Positions 1 through 7,778 of a stretch of DNA of 59,520 nucleotides are shown in pieces. The DNA is from Afipia sp. (GTDB lineage: Bacteria > Pseudomonadota > Alphaproteobacteria > Rhizobiales > Xanthobacteraceae). How positions within the stretch are numbered: the first letter of the stretch is position 1; every line of letters begins with the position of its first letter. The stretch covers positions 1 through 59,520 of the forward strand of contig JAFVHU010000122.1 in the NCBI GenBank assembly GCA_017474385.1. The letters run 5' to 3'. The notes under the pieces were generated by a model that was given only the letters and a program-made list of their open reading frames with translations, ran no database searches and was not told the origin of the DNA. The position numbers and the translations under genes are program-made.

Positions 1-791
1 CGGAACGGCGTCGGCGACGGCGGCGCGGCCGGCGCGGCGGCAGCCTGCGCGGCGGCGATCACCTGCACGGTGCCGTCGGCATTGATGATGGCGTTGGTCG
101 GCTGACCGTCAGGACCGGTGGGGCCTGCGATCATCGCCGGGTTCATGTTGTTCTTGGCGTCGGGACCGGCATAGGTCGCTTCAAGATCGATGATGTCGCG
201 AAGGAAGATCTTTCCTTCGTTGAGTTCGTCGCGCCAGATGATGATGGCCTGGAAGGTCAGCGGGCTTTCGCAGAGGCCCGCGATCATCGCCTCGCGGCCG
301 GCCTCGATGCGCTTGGCGATGGCGATTTCGCCTTCGCGCGACAGCAGCTCGACGGTGCCCATTTCGCGCAGATACATGCGCACCGGATCGTCGGTGCGCT
401 CGCCCGGCTCGGACTTCTTGGTTTCGGTGACGGCCTTGGAGGTGACCTCGACGAGTTCGTTATCGGTCTCGTCGTCGGCCTCTTCCTGCTTCTCTTCGTC
501 CTCGTCGGCGGCGTCGTCGGACTCCGACACGTTGATGCCCATGTCGGAGAGCATCGCCATGATGTCTTCGATCTGTTCGGGCGAGGTGGTGTCGGACGGA
601 AGAACTTCGTTGAGCTGATCGAAGGTCACGAAGCCGCGCTTCTTGGCCTGCTTGATCATCTTCTTGACGGCGGCGTCGGACAGGTCGAGCAACGGCGACG
701 GGGCGTCCGCACCATCTTTCTCGGGAGTGTCAGCAGCCTTCTGATCTTTCTCTTTGTCCTTGATCGCTGCTGTCTTTGCCTTGATGGCCAT
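1..791 (-). CDS. rpoD: RNA polymerase sigma factor RpoD, N-terminal part
   Basis: The minus strand opens at an ATG (789-791) and stays open for 263 codons to the window edge, so the C-terminal promoter-recognition regions are missing. Near residue 45 comes the region 1.1-type stretch KKRGFVTFDQLNEVLP, then a long Glu/Asp-rich linker, then region 1.2 (DDPVRMYLREMGTVELLSRE) and AKRIEAGREAM. This is the housekeeping sigma-70 of alphaproteobacteria. It lies directly downstream of dnaG on the same strand, the usual dnaG-rpoD arrangement, with 242 bp between them that carry a CtrA-like motif. The visible end is an Ala/Pro-rich non-conserved segment. Confidence 0.96.
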   Translation of the reverse strand, partial: MAIKAKTAAIKDKEKDQKAADTPEKDGADAPSPLLDLSDAAVKKMIKQAKKRGFVTFDQLNEVLPSDTTSPEQIEDIMAMLSDMGINVSESDDAADEDEEKQEEADDETDNELVEVTSKAVTETKKSEPGERTDDPVRMYLREMGTVELLSREGEIAIAKRIEAGREAMIAGLCESPLTFQAIIIWRDELNEGKIFLRDIIDLEATYAGPDAKNNMNPAMIAGPTGPDGQPTNAIINADGTVQVIAAAQAAAAPAAPPSPTPF

Positions 792-922
792 TCACTGCTC
801 CTGAAACGCGCTCACGACGTAGGCCCACGGCCTGCGTTGAATCTGACACCCGCACGATGCGGAAAGGGCGGCGCTTTTGAGGGCACCACCCGGGCCGAAG
901 ATGTAGGTATGGCCGAAGGCCG

Positions 923-938
923 TTAAGCTACGATTAAC
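923..938. promoter_or_regulatory. Perfect CtrA-type motif between dnaG and rpoD
   Basis: The sequence reads TTAA, seven bases, TTAAC, which matches the full CtrA consensus (TTAA-N7-TTAAC). It lies 132 bp upstream of the rpoD start. TTAA is rare in DNA this GC-rich, so two correctly spaced half-sites are noteworthy. Binding by CtrA is inferred. Confidence 0.5.
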
Positions 939-948
939 CCTGTTTTTG

Positions 949-1016
949 CGGGTAAAAACCCGGTTTGGCGAGTCTTTTTAAGGCCTTGGCGCAGACATAA
1001 AACCCCCGGCGGGGCC
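949..1016 (-). terminator. Hairpins downstream of dnaG
   Basis: Two hairpins lie between dnaG and rpoD. CGGGT-AAAA-ACCCG spans 949-962. A CCCC/GGGG stem at 1004-1014 is followed on the minus strand by GTTTTAT. The second could terminate or attenuate dnaG transcription ahead of rpoD. The stem is only 4-5 bp, so the call is weak. Confidence 0.3.
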
Positions 1017-1033
1017 CTGCCGCATCATTTTCA

Positions 1034-3058
1034 TCACACGCTGCGCTGGAACCGGCCGGAAGATTCGCCAAAACCCTCGATCAGCGCGTCAAGGCCGTCC
1101 ACGTCAGCAAGCCGGGCTTTCACATCGCGCAGCCAAGCCTCATTGGACTCGCTGCTGTCCTGCCCCAGTGCCTGCTCGGCATCCTTGAGTTCTCTAAGTA
1201 AGGAGTGGGATTGGCGATGCAAGACAACAAGTTGATGCCAGGTCGAAAGAACATCCTCTGCCGCAGCGCCTGCCTGCGCGCCCCATACGCTCTTGGTCGT
1301 CAGCGCCCGTTCAACCCGTTGAATTTGTTCATCATATCCGTTCGCCGTGAGCCAGGTCCGGATTCGGGTCCGTTCGGTCTCCAGATCGTTGGTCGGCCCA
1401 TAATTCGCAAAGGCCGTTACGATCCCGGCGCGCAGCTTGTGGGCTTCGGGATGGGCCAGCTCCAGAGCGGTGACTTCCTCCAGATGATCGTGCAGCAGCC
1501 AGGGGTGGTTGAGCAGCGATTGCAGGATCAGGGCCTCCCGCTTGGAGATGGAACTGCGCTGGCCGCGCATGATCGAGGAACCCGCCAACTGGGGGCTCGC
1601 GACCTGATAGGGCGACCGGTTGATGGTGCGCGGACCTGTGGATAGTCCGCCCCGCGCGTCGTTCCGCCCTGCTCCGCCGGGCGCAAACGGCGGGCGTTGC
1701 TGAAAACGCCGCCCTGATTCGCCGGCGAAGCCGGACTGGTTTGGGCCCCGGAAACCGCCGCCGCGAGCGCCGCCCTGATAGCCTCCCTGAGGCGCGAATG
1801 CATTGCGCAGCCGCTCGGAAAAATCCTGCTTGTAATAGCGCCGCACCACTTCATCGCGGATGCCGTTGGTCAGTTCGTTGATGCGCGCTTCCAGCGCCGC
1901 GCGGCGTTCGGGCGTGGCGAAGCTGCCGCCTTCGATCTCGCGCGACCACACGATCTCCGCCAGCGGCTTCGCCTGCGCGATCACCTCCTCGATCGCGCCG
2001 CGCCCGCCGGAGCGCGCGAGATCGTCGGGGTCCTGTCCTTCAGGCAGCAGCGCAACGCGCAGGCTCTTGCCCGGCTTGAGATGCGGCAACGCGAGGTCCG
2101 CCGCGCGGAATGCCGCGCGCTGGCCGGCACCGTCGCCGTCGAAACACAGGATCGGCTCGTCCGCCATCTTCCACAGCAGCGCGAGCTGGTTCTCGGTCAG
2201 CGCCGTGCCGAGCGGCGCGACGCTTCCGGTGAAGCCAACGCTGACCATCGCGATCACGTCGACGTAACCCTCCACCGCGATCAGCGGCGCGCCGTCGTGG
2301 GCGGCCTGCCGCGCGGTGGCGAGGTTGTAGAGATTGTCGCCCTTGTGAAACAGCGGCGTTTCCGGCGAGTTCAGATACTTCGCGGGCACATCCTTTTCGA
2401 GCGCACGGCCGCCGAAGGCGATGACGCGATTCCGTACATCGGTGATCGGAAACATCACCCGGTCGCGAAACCGGTCGTACGGCACAGGAATGTCGTCGCC
2501 CGCGATCAGCAGTCCGGCCTCGACCATGTCCGCGACCGGAATGCCGAGCGAGCCGAGGTGCTCCTTCAATGCAAAGCGTTCGCCCGGCGCGTAACCGAGA
2601 CGAAACTGCAATTGCGTCGCGGGTGAAATGGCACGGTCGCCGAGATAGCCGCGGGCTTTCGCGCCATTGCGCGACGCCAGCGTGTCGGCGAAGAATTTCG
2701 CGGCAAGGTCCATCACATCGTAGAGCGTCTTGCGGCGCTGCTCGTGGCGCGCGGCATCGGGCGTCACCGCCGGCAGTTGCATGCCCGCCATCGACGCGAG
2801 GCGCTCGACCGCTTCGGGGAAGCCGACGCCCTCAGTCTCCATCACGAACGAGATGATGTCGCCGTGCTTGTTGCTGGAGAAGTCGTGGTAAAATCCCTTC
2901 TGGTCGTTGACCGTGAAGGACGGCGTCTTCTCCTGATGGAACGGCGACAGCCCCTTCCACTCCTTGCCCGCCCGCTTCAACTTCACGCGCTTGCCCACGA
3001 CTTCCGAAACCGGAAGCCGGGCACGCAGTTCGTCAAGAAATTGGGGCGTAAATCGCAT
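1034..3058 (-). CDS. dnaG: DNA primase DnaG, zinc-ligand cysteines replaced
   Basis: Synthesises RNA primers at the replication fork. The 674-residue protein starts at MRFTPQFLDELRARLP; a longer frame adds 29 residues without family similarity and is rejected. The CHC2 fold is recognisable (GLSPFHQEKTPSFTVNDQKG, then FYHDFSSNKHGDI), but the cysteines expected in CPFH and in CFGCG are Ser, Asp and Ser. The TOPRIM domain is intact, with LIAVEGYVDVIAM and the acidic CFDGDGAGQRAA motif. A Gly/Arg-rich low-complexity linker (about residues 420-490) precedes the C-terminal helicase-binding region. From memory, loss of the cysteines is shared by related alphaproteobacteria. It lies just upstream of rpoD on the same strand. 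Confidence 0.96.
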   Translation of the reverse strand: MRFTPQFLDELRARLPVSEVVGKRVKLKRAGKEWKGLSPFHQEKTPSFTVNDQKGFYHDFSSNKHGDIISFVMETEGVGFPEAVERLASMAGMQLPAVTPDAARHEQRRKTLYDVMDLAAKFFADTLASRNGAKARGYLGDRAISPATQLQFRLGYAPGERFALKEHLGSLGIPVADMVEAGLLIAGDDIPVPYDRFRDRVMFPITDVRNRVIAFGGRALEKDVPAKYLNSPETPLFHKGDNLYNLATARQAAHDGAPLIAVEGYVDVIAMVSVGFTGSVAPLGTALTENQLALLWKMADEPILCFDGDGAGQRAAFRAADLALPHLKPGKSLRVALLPEGQDPDDLARSGGRGAIEEVIAQAKPLAEIVWSREIEGGSFATPERRAALEARINELTNGIRDEVVRRYYKQDFSERLRNAFAPQGGYQGGARGGGFRGPNQSGFAGESGRRFQQRPPFAPGGAGRNDARGGLSTGPRTINRSPYQVASPQLAGSSIMRGQRSSISKREALILQSLLNHPWLLHDHLEEVTALELAHPEAHKLRAGIVTAFANYGPTNDLETERTRIRTWLTANGYDEQIQRVERALTTKSVWGAQAGAAAEDVLSTWHQLVVLHRQSHSLLRELKDAEQALGQDSSESNEAWLRDVKARLADVDGLDALIEGFGESSGRFQRSV

Positions 3059-3197
3059 GGAATCGGGCAGCCTTTGCAACCGACCATCAATATAGGACGA
3101 TCTGTCCCATCCCCTAATTCTTCGCCCGTTGTCCCGGCTATTCACAGCCCTTATGGTCCGGCTTCGGTTCCGGATACCTCAACGAAAGCAAGAAAAT

Positions 3198-3824
3198 ATG
3201 GCCCCCGCCCCGAAATCCCTGCTCCAGATCGCCGGCGCGCCGCTGCATCCGAGCGCGCTCGACAAATCTGCCCTCGTCATCATCGACGCCCAGCTCGAAT
3301 ACTCGAGCAAGGGCAACCTGCCGCTGGACGGGGTCGATGCCGCCATTGTCGAGGCGACCAAGGTGCTGAAGCTGGCGCGCGAACGCGGGGTTCCGGTGTT
3401 CCATATCGTTCAGCATGCGCCGTCGGGCCGCCCGCTGTTCGCCGAGGACGGGCCCACCGCCGCGATCGTGCCGTTGCTGACTCCGGCCGCAGGCGAAGTC
3501 GTGGTGCGCAAGAACCTGCCGAATTCGTTCGCGGGCACCGATCTCGATGCGCTGGTGAAAAGCACCGGGCGCAGCGAGTTGATCCTTGCGGGCTTCATGA
3601 CCCACATGTGCGTCAGCGCCACCGCCCGCGCCGCGCTCGACCTGAAATACCGTACCACTGTTGTCGCGAACGCCACCGCGACCCGCGACCTGCCCGATCC
3701 GCTCGGTGGCACGATTCCCGCGAGCGTCGTGCATCGCGTGGCGCTGTCCGAACTGGCGGATCGTTTTGCGATTGTCGTGAAGGATACCGCGGCGCTGACG
3801 GCGGCGGCACAAGCGGTGGCCTGA
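3198..3824 (+). CDS. Isochorismatase-like cysteine hydrolase
   Basis: A 208-residue cytoplasmic hydrolase of the isochorismatase superfamily. The catalytic triad can be read directly: Asp30 (ALVIIDAQ), Lys105 (VRKNLPNSF) and Cys138 (GFMTHMCVSATA). The ATG at 3198 is chosen because similarity begins just after it and a purine-rich AACGAAAGCAAGA precedes it; an upstream in-frame start adds 23 unrelated residues. The substrate cannot be told from sequence; relatives include nicotinamidases and N-carbamoyl amidases. It is divergent from dnaG across 139 bp and stands alone. Confidence 0.88.
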   Translation: MAPAPKSLLQIAGAPLHPSALDKSALVIIDAQLEYSSKGNLPLDGVDAAIVEATKVLKLARERGVPVFHIVQHAPSGRPLFAEDGPTAAIVPLLTPAAGEVVVRKNLPNSFAGTDLDALVKSTGRSELILAGFMTHMCVSATARAALDLKYRTTVVANATATRDLPDPLGGTIPASVVHRVALSELADRFAIVVKDTAALTAAAQAVA

Positions 3825-3829
3825 AGCAG

Positions 3830-3868
3830 TTGACATTCTTTGATGTTGTATATACATTACGTCTATAC
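3830..3868 (+). promoter_or_regulatory. Putative brnTA promoter and operator
   Basis: TTGACA at 3830-3835 is followed by an AT-rich GTATATACATT with -10-like hexamers (TATACA at 3851, TACATT at 3853). Inverted arms GTATA (3848-3852) and TATAC (3864-3868) overlap the -10 region. BrnA-type antitoxins are known to repress their own promoter, so these arms are a plausible operator. Local base composition is clearly AT-richer than its surroundings. Confidence 0.45.
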
Positions 3869-3913
3869 GTACTTGCTCTGAACTGCACTCATTGGCGCGA
3901 TAGGAAAGATTTC

Positions 3914-4024
3914 ATGACCATCAATGGACTCACCGCGTTGCGGCAGAATGACAGCAGGAGCATTTGTCGATGGAGGCCCCGAACGGATTCGAATGGGATG
4001 ACGACAAGAATCGCCGGAACATAG
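3914..4024 (+). CDS. Possible 36-residue leader ORF overlapping brnT
   Basis: An ATG at 3914 has a good Shine-Dalgarno (AGGAAAG, 3902-3908). It opens a 36-codon frame starting MTINGLTALRQ that runs out of phase across the brnT start codon at 3970. It resembles no family I know. If translated, it would compete with or couple to brnT initiation. It may equally be fortuitous. Confidence 0.2.
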   Translation: MTINGLTALRQNDSRSICRWRPRTDSNGMTTRIAGT

Positions 4025-4272
4025 AAAAGCATGGCATCGATTTCGATGATGCAATCGGCATCTTCGATAATCCAATTCTGTTGTATCGGTCAGATCGCAA
4101 CCAAGAGGAGCGCTGGGTCGCGATTGGGAAGTCCAACAACCATGTCATTGCCGTTATCTTCACACGGCGAAATGACATCATCCGGATCATCTCAGCGCGC
4201 TCCGCGAGAAAGAATGAAAAAGAATCATATCGTCACGCGACAATCGGGAGACCGGCGAAAGGGAAAGACTGA
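3970..4272 (+). CDS. brnT: BrnT family toxin (ribonuclease)
   Basis: A 100-residue member of the BrnT toxins, small RelE-fold ribonucleases that inhibit translation and are neutralised by BrnA. Family motifs are in order: FEWDDDKNRRNIEKHGIDF near the N-terminus, then EERWVAIG, then RIISARSARKNEKESY. The ATG at 3970 is preceded by AGGAG nine bases upstream; an earlier TTG adds only two residues. The downstream brnA frame overlaps it by 59 bp, giving the toxin-first order typical of this module. Its composition is AT-richer than its neighbours, which fits recent acquisition. Confidence 0.9.
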   Translation: MEAPNGFEWDDDKNRRNIEKHGIDFDDAIGIFDNPILLYRSDRNQEERWVAIGKSNNHVIAVIFTRRNDIIRIISARSARKNEKESYRHATIGRPAKGKD

Positions 4273-4531
4273 CTGGTCCCGCGTTGGCAAACTCACCGAT
4301 CGTCAGATCAACGCCGCCATGGCGAACGATCCCGACTGGGCTGAATTCAAGAATATCGACTGGTCAAAGGCCGAACTTGTCATTCCAGCCAAGAAAAAAG
4401 CTATTTCCATCCGGATCGATGAAGACGTGCTTGATTACTTCAAAGGCCAGGGCGACGGCTATCAGGGCCGCATGAATGCCGTTCTGCGCTCTTACATGCA
4501 GCAGAAAGCCAAATCCAAAAAGCGGGCTTGA
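4214..4531 (+). CDS. brnA: BrnA family antitoxin, ribbon-helix-helix
   Basis: A 105-residue antitoxin that binds BrnT and represses the operon. The C-terminal half carries the ribbon-helix-helix: the strand KKAISIRIDEDVLDYFK, then a helix around GRMNAVLRSYMQQK. The N-terminal half holds the family signature TDWSRVGKLTDRQINAA and DPDWAEFKNIDW. The start ATG (4214) lies inside brnT, so translation is probably coupled. An upstream in-frame start would extend further into brnT without family similarity. Confidence 0.9.
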   Translation: MKKNHIVTRQSGDRRKGKTDWSRVGKLTDRQINAAMANDPDWAEFKNIDWSKAELVIPAKKKAISIRIDEDVLDYFKGQGDGYQGRMNAVLRSYMQQKAKSKKRA

Positions 4532-4573
4532 TTAGTCAACCGCAAGTGAGCGTCCGACGGGCACCGCTTCTGC

Positions 4574-4972
4574 CTACGACTCCACCTCGTCGAACCGGCC
4601 GGACTTGATCCGCTCCCGGTTCTCGAGGGGCCAGTTGTAGACATACATCCACGCCTCGACAGCCGTGCCGTCGGCGAGCGTCATTGTCTGAAGCTTGCGC
4701 AGATATTGAGTCGGCTCGGCATCGTCCGGGCCGCAGCCCTCATAGCGATCGAGCGCGGTCAGAATATCCAGGTCACGCAATTCGAAGACGTCTCCATACA
4801 TCCACTCATCCGGCAGACTGGACGGAACGACACCGGGATAATGCGTGATGCGATAAAGCCGGCCATTGTAGCGCGCTTCACCGAGGAAACTGGCCTTGGC
4901 CGCCAATTTTGCCGCCCATGGATGCCGCGAGCCGCGTCTCAGGGTGCCGTAGACAAACAAACGCTCAGTCAT
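4574..4972 (-). CDS. Gamma-glutamylcyclotransferase-like (AIG2) protein
   Basis: A 132-residue protein of the GGCT/AIG2 fold. The N-terminal substrate-binding motif FVYGTLRRGSRH is clear, as are the GRLYRITHYPGVV and EWMYGDVFEL segments. Relatives open gamma-glutamyl amide bonds, producing 5-oxoproline. I take the ATG at 4972 (MTERLFVYGTL); a frame opening 15 codons earlier is coded by the adjacent repeat. That repeat ends only 8 bp before the start codon, so any Shine-Dalgarno (GGGA) lies inside the repeat arm. The gene is codirectional with the transglutaminase-like genes upstream. Confidence 0.8.
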   Translation of the reverse strand: MTERLFVYGTLRRGSRHPWAAKLAAKASFLGEARYNGRLYRITHYPGVVPSSLPDEWMYGDVFELRDLDILTALDRYEGCGPDDAEPTQYLRKLQTMTLADGTAVEAWMYVYNWPLENRERIKSGRFDEVES

Positions 4973-4980
4973 CGCGACTG

Positions 4981-5140
4981 GTGTCCCGTATCCGACGTTC
5001 GCTTCACTTTGCAGCACCTCCCGAGCGAACGTCGGATACGAAAGGACACCAGCAAATTATAACTCTAGTGATCCTTTGGTTCTGACATTCGTAAAGGCGC
5101 CGGCTGAGAAATGATACGAATGTCAGAACCGGATCACTAG
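4981..5140. repeat. Composite double-hairpin repeat, copy 1
   Basis: Two long inverted repeats lie in tandem. Hairpin A (4981-5049) has outer arms GTGTCC/GGACAC and exact inner arms GTATCCGACGTTCGCT and AGCGAACGTCGGATAC. Hairpin B (5065-5140) has outer arms CTAGTGATCC/GGATCACTAG and exact inner arms GGTTCTGACATTCGTA and TACGAATGTCAGAACC. The same layout recurs near 27.5 kb and 57.2 kb. The B end supplies the TAG stop of the transglutaminase-like gene; the A end abuts the start of the next gene on the minus strand. Confidence 0.95.
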
Positions 5141-5958
5141 CTGGCCTTGGATTCCATAACCTCGTCACTCACGATGACGAACTTGTTCAGCACCATCTGC
5201 CCGAAGGTCGTCGAGATTGCAACGTCTGCGGCATCGCGGCCGATCCCCAACAGGATGCGGCCGATCCGCGGCTTGTTGTGACGCGCATCGAACGTGTACC
5301 ACTTGCCGGAAAGATAGACCTCGTACCAGCCGGACAGATCCATCGGCGCCGGGTCATAGGGAATGCCGATGTCACCCATGTAGCCGGTGACATAACGCGC
5401 CGGGATATTCATGCAGCGGCACAGCGTCAGCGCCAGATGCGCGAAATCGCGGCAGACACCCTGCTGTTCTTCAAAAACATCGAAGGCGGATTTGGTCGGC
5501 CGCGCCTGCTGGTAGTCAAACCGCACATGGTTGTGCACCCATGCATTGATCGCCTGCACGCGCGCCCATCCGGGCGGCGTGTTGCCGAACTGCGACCACG
5601 CGAAGTCGGTCAGGCGATCGGTCTCGCAATAACGGCTCGCCATCAGATAGAGCAGGACTTCGTCGGGCAATTGCTCGACCGGCATCTGCTGCGCTTCGGG
5701 GACGATCGCATCCGGCATGCCGGTGTCACGCACCAGCGCATCGGCGCGGAACGTGATGCCGCCCGGCGGCGCGGTCAGCCGCCCGCAAATGTTGCCGAAC
5801 GTGTCGTGATAATAGCGGATGGGCACATTCGGCTCGGTGATGACCGTCTCCTCGCCGACAATATCCCGGGCGCGGGATGGATGAATCCGCATCATCACAA
5901 CCATCGGCGTTTCCGCCACGGCGCCATAGGAAATTTCGAATCCGACGCGGATCAGCAT
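5137..5958 (-). CDS. Transglutaminase-like protein
   Basis: A 273-residue protein with an N-terminal beta region (LIRVGFEISYG...) and a transglutaminase core. The nucleophile Cys sits in QQGVCRDFAHLALTL and the Asp in WYTFDARHNKPRIGR. At the position where relatives have the catalytic His (HAW before the EVY strand) this protein reads MDLSGWYEVYL, so the triad may be incomplete. Its ATG overlaps the stop of the upstream paralogue (ATGCTGA, 7 bp), so the two are translationally coupled. The TAG stop lies inside the composite repeat. Probably a cytoplasmic protease or amidase-like enzyme rather than a crosslinker. Confidence 0.85.
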   Translation of the reverse strand: MLIRVGFEISYGAVAETPMVVMMRIHPSRARDIVGEETVITEPNVPIRYYHDTFGNICGRLTAPPGGITFRADALVRDTGMPDAIVPEAQQMPVEQLPDEVLLYLMASRYCETDRLTDFAWSQFGNTPPGWARVQAINAWVHNHVRFDYQQARPTKSAFDVFEEQQGVCRDFAHLALTLCRCMNIPARYVTGYMGDIGIPYDPAPMDLSGWYEVYLSGKWYTFDARHNKPRIGRILLGIGRDAADVAISTTFGQMVLNKFVIVSDEVMESKAS

Positions 5959-6851
5959 GCTGCTTCCTCTACGTCTTCCCCGACCGAGAGGACGTGAATG
6001 GTGACGTCCATGCCAAGATGGGCGTCGGCGGACCCCATATAGGTGCCGTGCAACGGAATCGCCTGTTGTGGATCGCGCGCCACCGCGACGCGAATGAGAT
6101 CGCGGCTGCCGACAATGCCGTTGGTCGGATCGAACTCGATCCAGCCCGCCCCCGGCAGATAGGCCCGCACCCAGGCGTGGGTCGAGCCGCCGCCGACATA
6201 ACCGTGTGCTTCATCGCCGGGGATGAAGATATAGCCGCTGACGAACCGCGAGGCGATGCCGAGGCGGCGCAGCGCCTCGATCATGAACAGCGCGAAATCG
6301 CGGCAGGTGCCTGAACCAATACTCAAGGTGTCGAGCGGGTGCTGGGTGCCGTGCTCGTGGCGCTTGCGGTAGCCGAACGACTCCCGGACGCCATGGGTCA
6401 TGCCAACCAGCAGATCGATCGTTCTGGTCCGGCTTCCGTCACTGAGAAACTGCCGCGCCCACGCCGCCAGCGCACCGTCGGGATCGCAGTATTGCGGCGT
6501 CATCGACGGCGTGAGGTCGGTCAGTTCATCATGATCGTAGAAGAACGGGTAGTAATAGGCCTGGTCATCGGGCGTCAGGACGATGTTCTCGAGCGGATAG
6601 TGGTCGACGGTGACGGTCGAGTCGAACACCAGCCGGTCCGCCTCGATGTCGAAATCGGCGATGGCGACGCTGTTGCCGAAAACATCGTGAATGCGGCGCA
6701 GCGAAGACGGCTGCGGCGAGATGTCGAGCCGTTCCGACAGCACACGGATGTCGTGGCCGTCGCGCGGGCGCAGCATGATCCGGTGCTCGCCGAACGCCAC
6801 CGGCCGGTCGTAGCGATACTCGGTTTTGTGGTGGATCGTCAGCAGGGGCAT
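5952..6851 (-). CDS. Transglutaminase-like protein with N-terminal domain
   Basis: A 299-residue protein. It begins with the bacterial transglutaminase N-terminal domain (LTIHHKTEYRYDRPV, LRPRDGHDIRVL) and continues with a complete core: Cys in GSGTCRDFALFMIEALRR, His in STHAWVRAYL and Asp in WIEFDPTNGIV. The full Cys-His-Asp triad is present, unlike its downstream partner. The ATG at 6851 (MPLLTIHHK) is preferred to a start 14 codons upstream because the domain begins there. It forms a two-gene unit with the next gene and is divergent from the N-formylglutamate amidohydrolase. Confidence 0.88.
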   Translation of the reverse strand: MPLLTIHHKTEYRYDRPVAFGEHRIMLRPRDGHDIRVLSERLDISPQPSSLRRIHDVFGNSVAIADFDIEADRLVFDSTVTVDHYPLENIVLTPDDQAYYYPFFYDHDELTDLTPSMTPQYCDPDGALAAWARQFLSDGSRTRTIDLLVGMTHGVRESFGYRKRHEHGTQHPLDTLSIGSGTCRDFALFMIEALRRLGIASRFVSGYIFIPGDEAHGYVGGGSTHAWVRAYLPGAGWIEFDPTNGIVGSRDLIRVAVARDPQQAIPLHGTYMGSADAHLGMDVTIHVLSVGEDVEEAAC

Positions 6852-6961
6852 CGTCTTGCTCAGGCTGATTGAATTCGTCTGCGAATCGTACATGCTGTTT
6901 TTGCTGCATTTCCGGCTAATTGTTGGGCTTGGATGCCGCTGTGATAGGCAACGAAAGCAAA

Positions 6962-7774
6962 ATGGCCCTGCCCGCTCCAGCCGACACTTTACGACTCCTT
7001 GGCGACGACGAAGTTCCCCCCGTGCTCGAGGAAAATGCCGGCAGCCGCTCGCCGTTCTTTTTCACCTGCGATCATTACGGCCGGCTGATCCCGCGCGCGC
7101 TCGGCGATCTCGGCGTCCACGCCGGCGAACTGGAGCGGCATATCGCATGGGACCTCGGCATTGCCGAGGTCGCGACCTGGCTGGCCAAGGAGATGGACGT
7201 GCATCTGATCGCGCAGCGCTATTCGCGCCTCGTGATCGACTGCAATCGCCCGTTCGACAGCCCGGGCTCGATTCCGCTGATCAGCGAGGCGACGGAAATT
7301 CCCGGCAATGGCGGGCTGACCCGCGAGCAGGTGGCGGAGCGGCAGCGCGCGGTGTTTCTGCCCTATCACACACGGATCGCGCAGGCGCTCGACGCGCGCA
7401 AGGCCAGCGGCCTGCCGACCATTGTGGTGTCGCTGCATTCATTCACGCCGGTCTATGCCGGCATCGCGCGGCCCTGGCACATCGGCACGCTGTACAACCG
7501 CGACGGCCGGCTGCCGCATCTGTTGCGCGACAAGCTGCGCCATGAGGGCGATCTCGTGGTCGGCGACAACGAGCCTTATGCGGTGAGCGATGCGACCGAC
7601 TACACCATCCCGGTGCACGCCGAAAAGCGCGGGCTGATGAATACCGGCATCGAGATCCGGCAGGATTTGATCAGCGACCAGTCCGGCCAGCATCAATGGG
7701 CGGAGCGGCTCTCGCGTCTGCTGCGCGAGATCGAGGAAGGGCTGCACGCCAAGAAGCTGATGCCCGCCGAGTGA
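6962..7774 (+). CDS. N-formylglutamate amidohydrolase family protein
   Basis: A 270-residue zinc amidohydrolase of the HutG-like N-formylglutamate family. Visible family motifs are FFFTCDHYGRLIPRALGDLG, HIAWDLGIAEVATWLA, YSRLVIDCNRP, TIVVSLHSFTPVYAG and the late PVHAEKRGLMNTGIEIRQD. The metal-binding His and Glu residues lie in these stretches. Start is the ATG at 6962; an upstream start adds 14 unrelated residues. No histidine-utilisation genes are nearby, so the physiological substrate is open. Confidence 0.87.
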   Translation: MALPAPADTLRLLGDDEVPPVLEENAGSRSPFFFTCDHYGRLIPRALGDLGVHAGELERHIAWDLGIAEVATWLAKEMDVHLIAQRYSRLVIDCNRPFDSPGSIPLISEATEIPGNGGLTREQVAERQRAVFLPYHTRIAQALDARKASGLPTIVVSLHSFTPVYAGIARPWHIGTLYNRDGRLPHLLRDKLRHEGDLVVGDNEPYAVSDATDYTIPVHAEKRGLMNTGIEIRQDLISDQSGQHQWAERLSRLLREIEEGLHAKKLMPAE

Positions 7775-7778
7775 GGCG

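Noticed and set aside
190-618. A 142-codon Ser-rich frame opposite rpoD
   Set aside because: It is the reverse complement of the Glu/Asp-rich RpoD linker, which gives poly-Ser by chance.
4981-5140. Composite repeat as an ordinary intrinsic terminator pair
   Set aside because: The stems lack T-runs on either strand, and the same 130-160 bp unit recurs elsewhere with sequence identity well beyond the stem, so it is a repeat family first.
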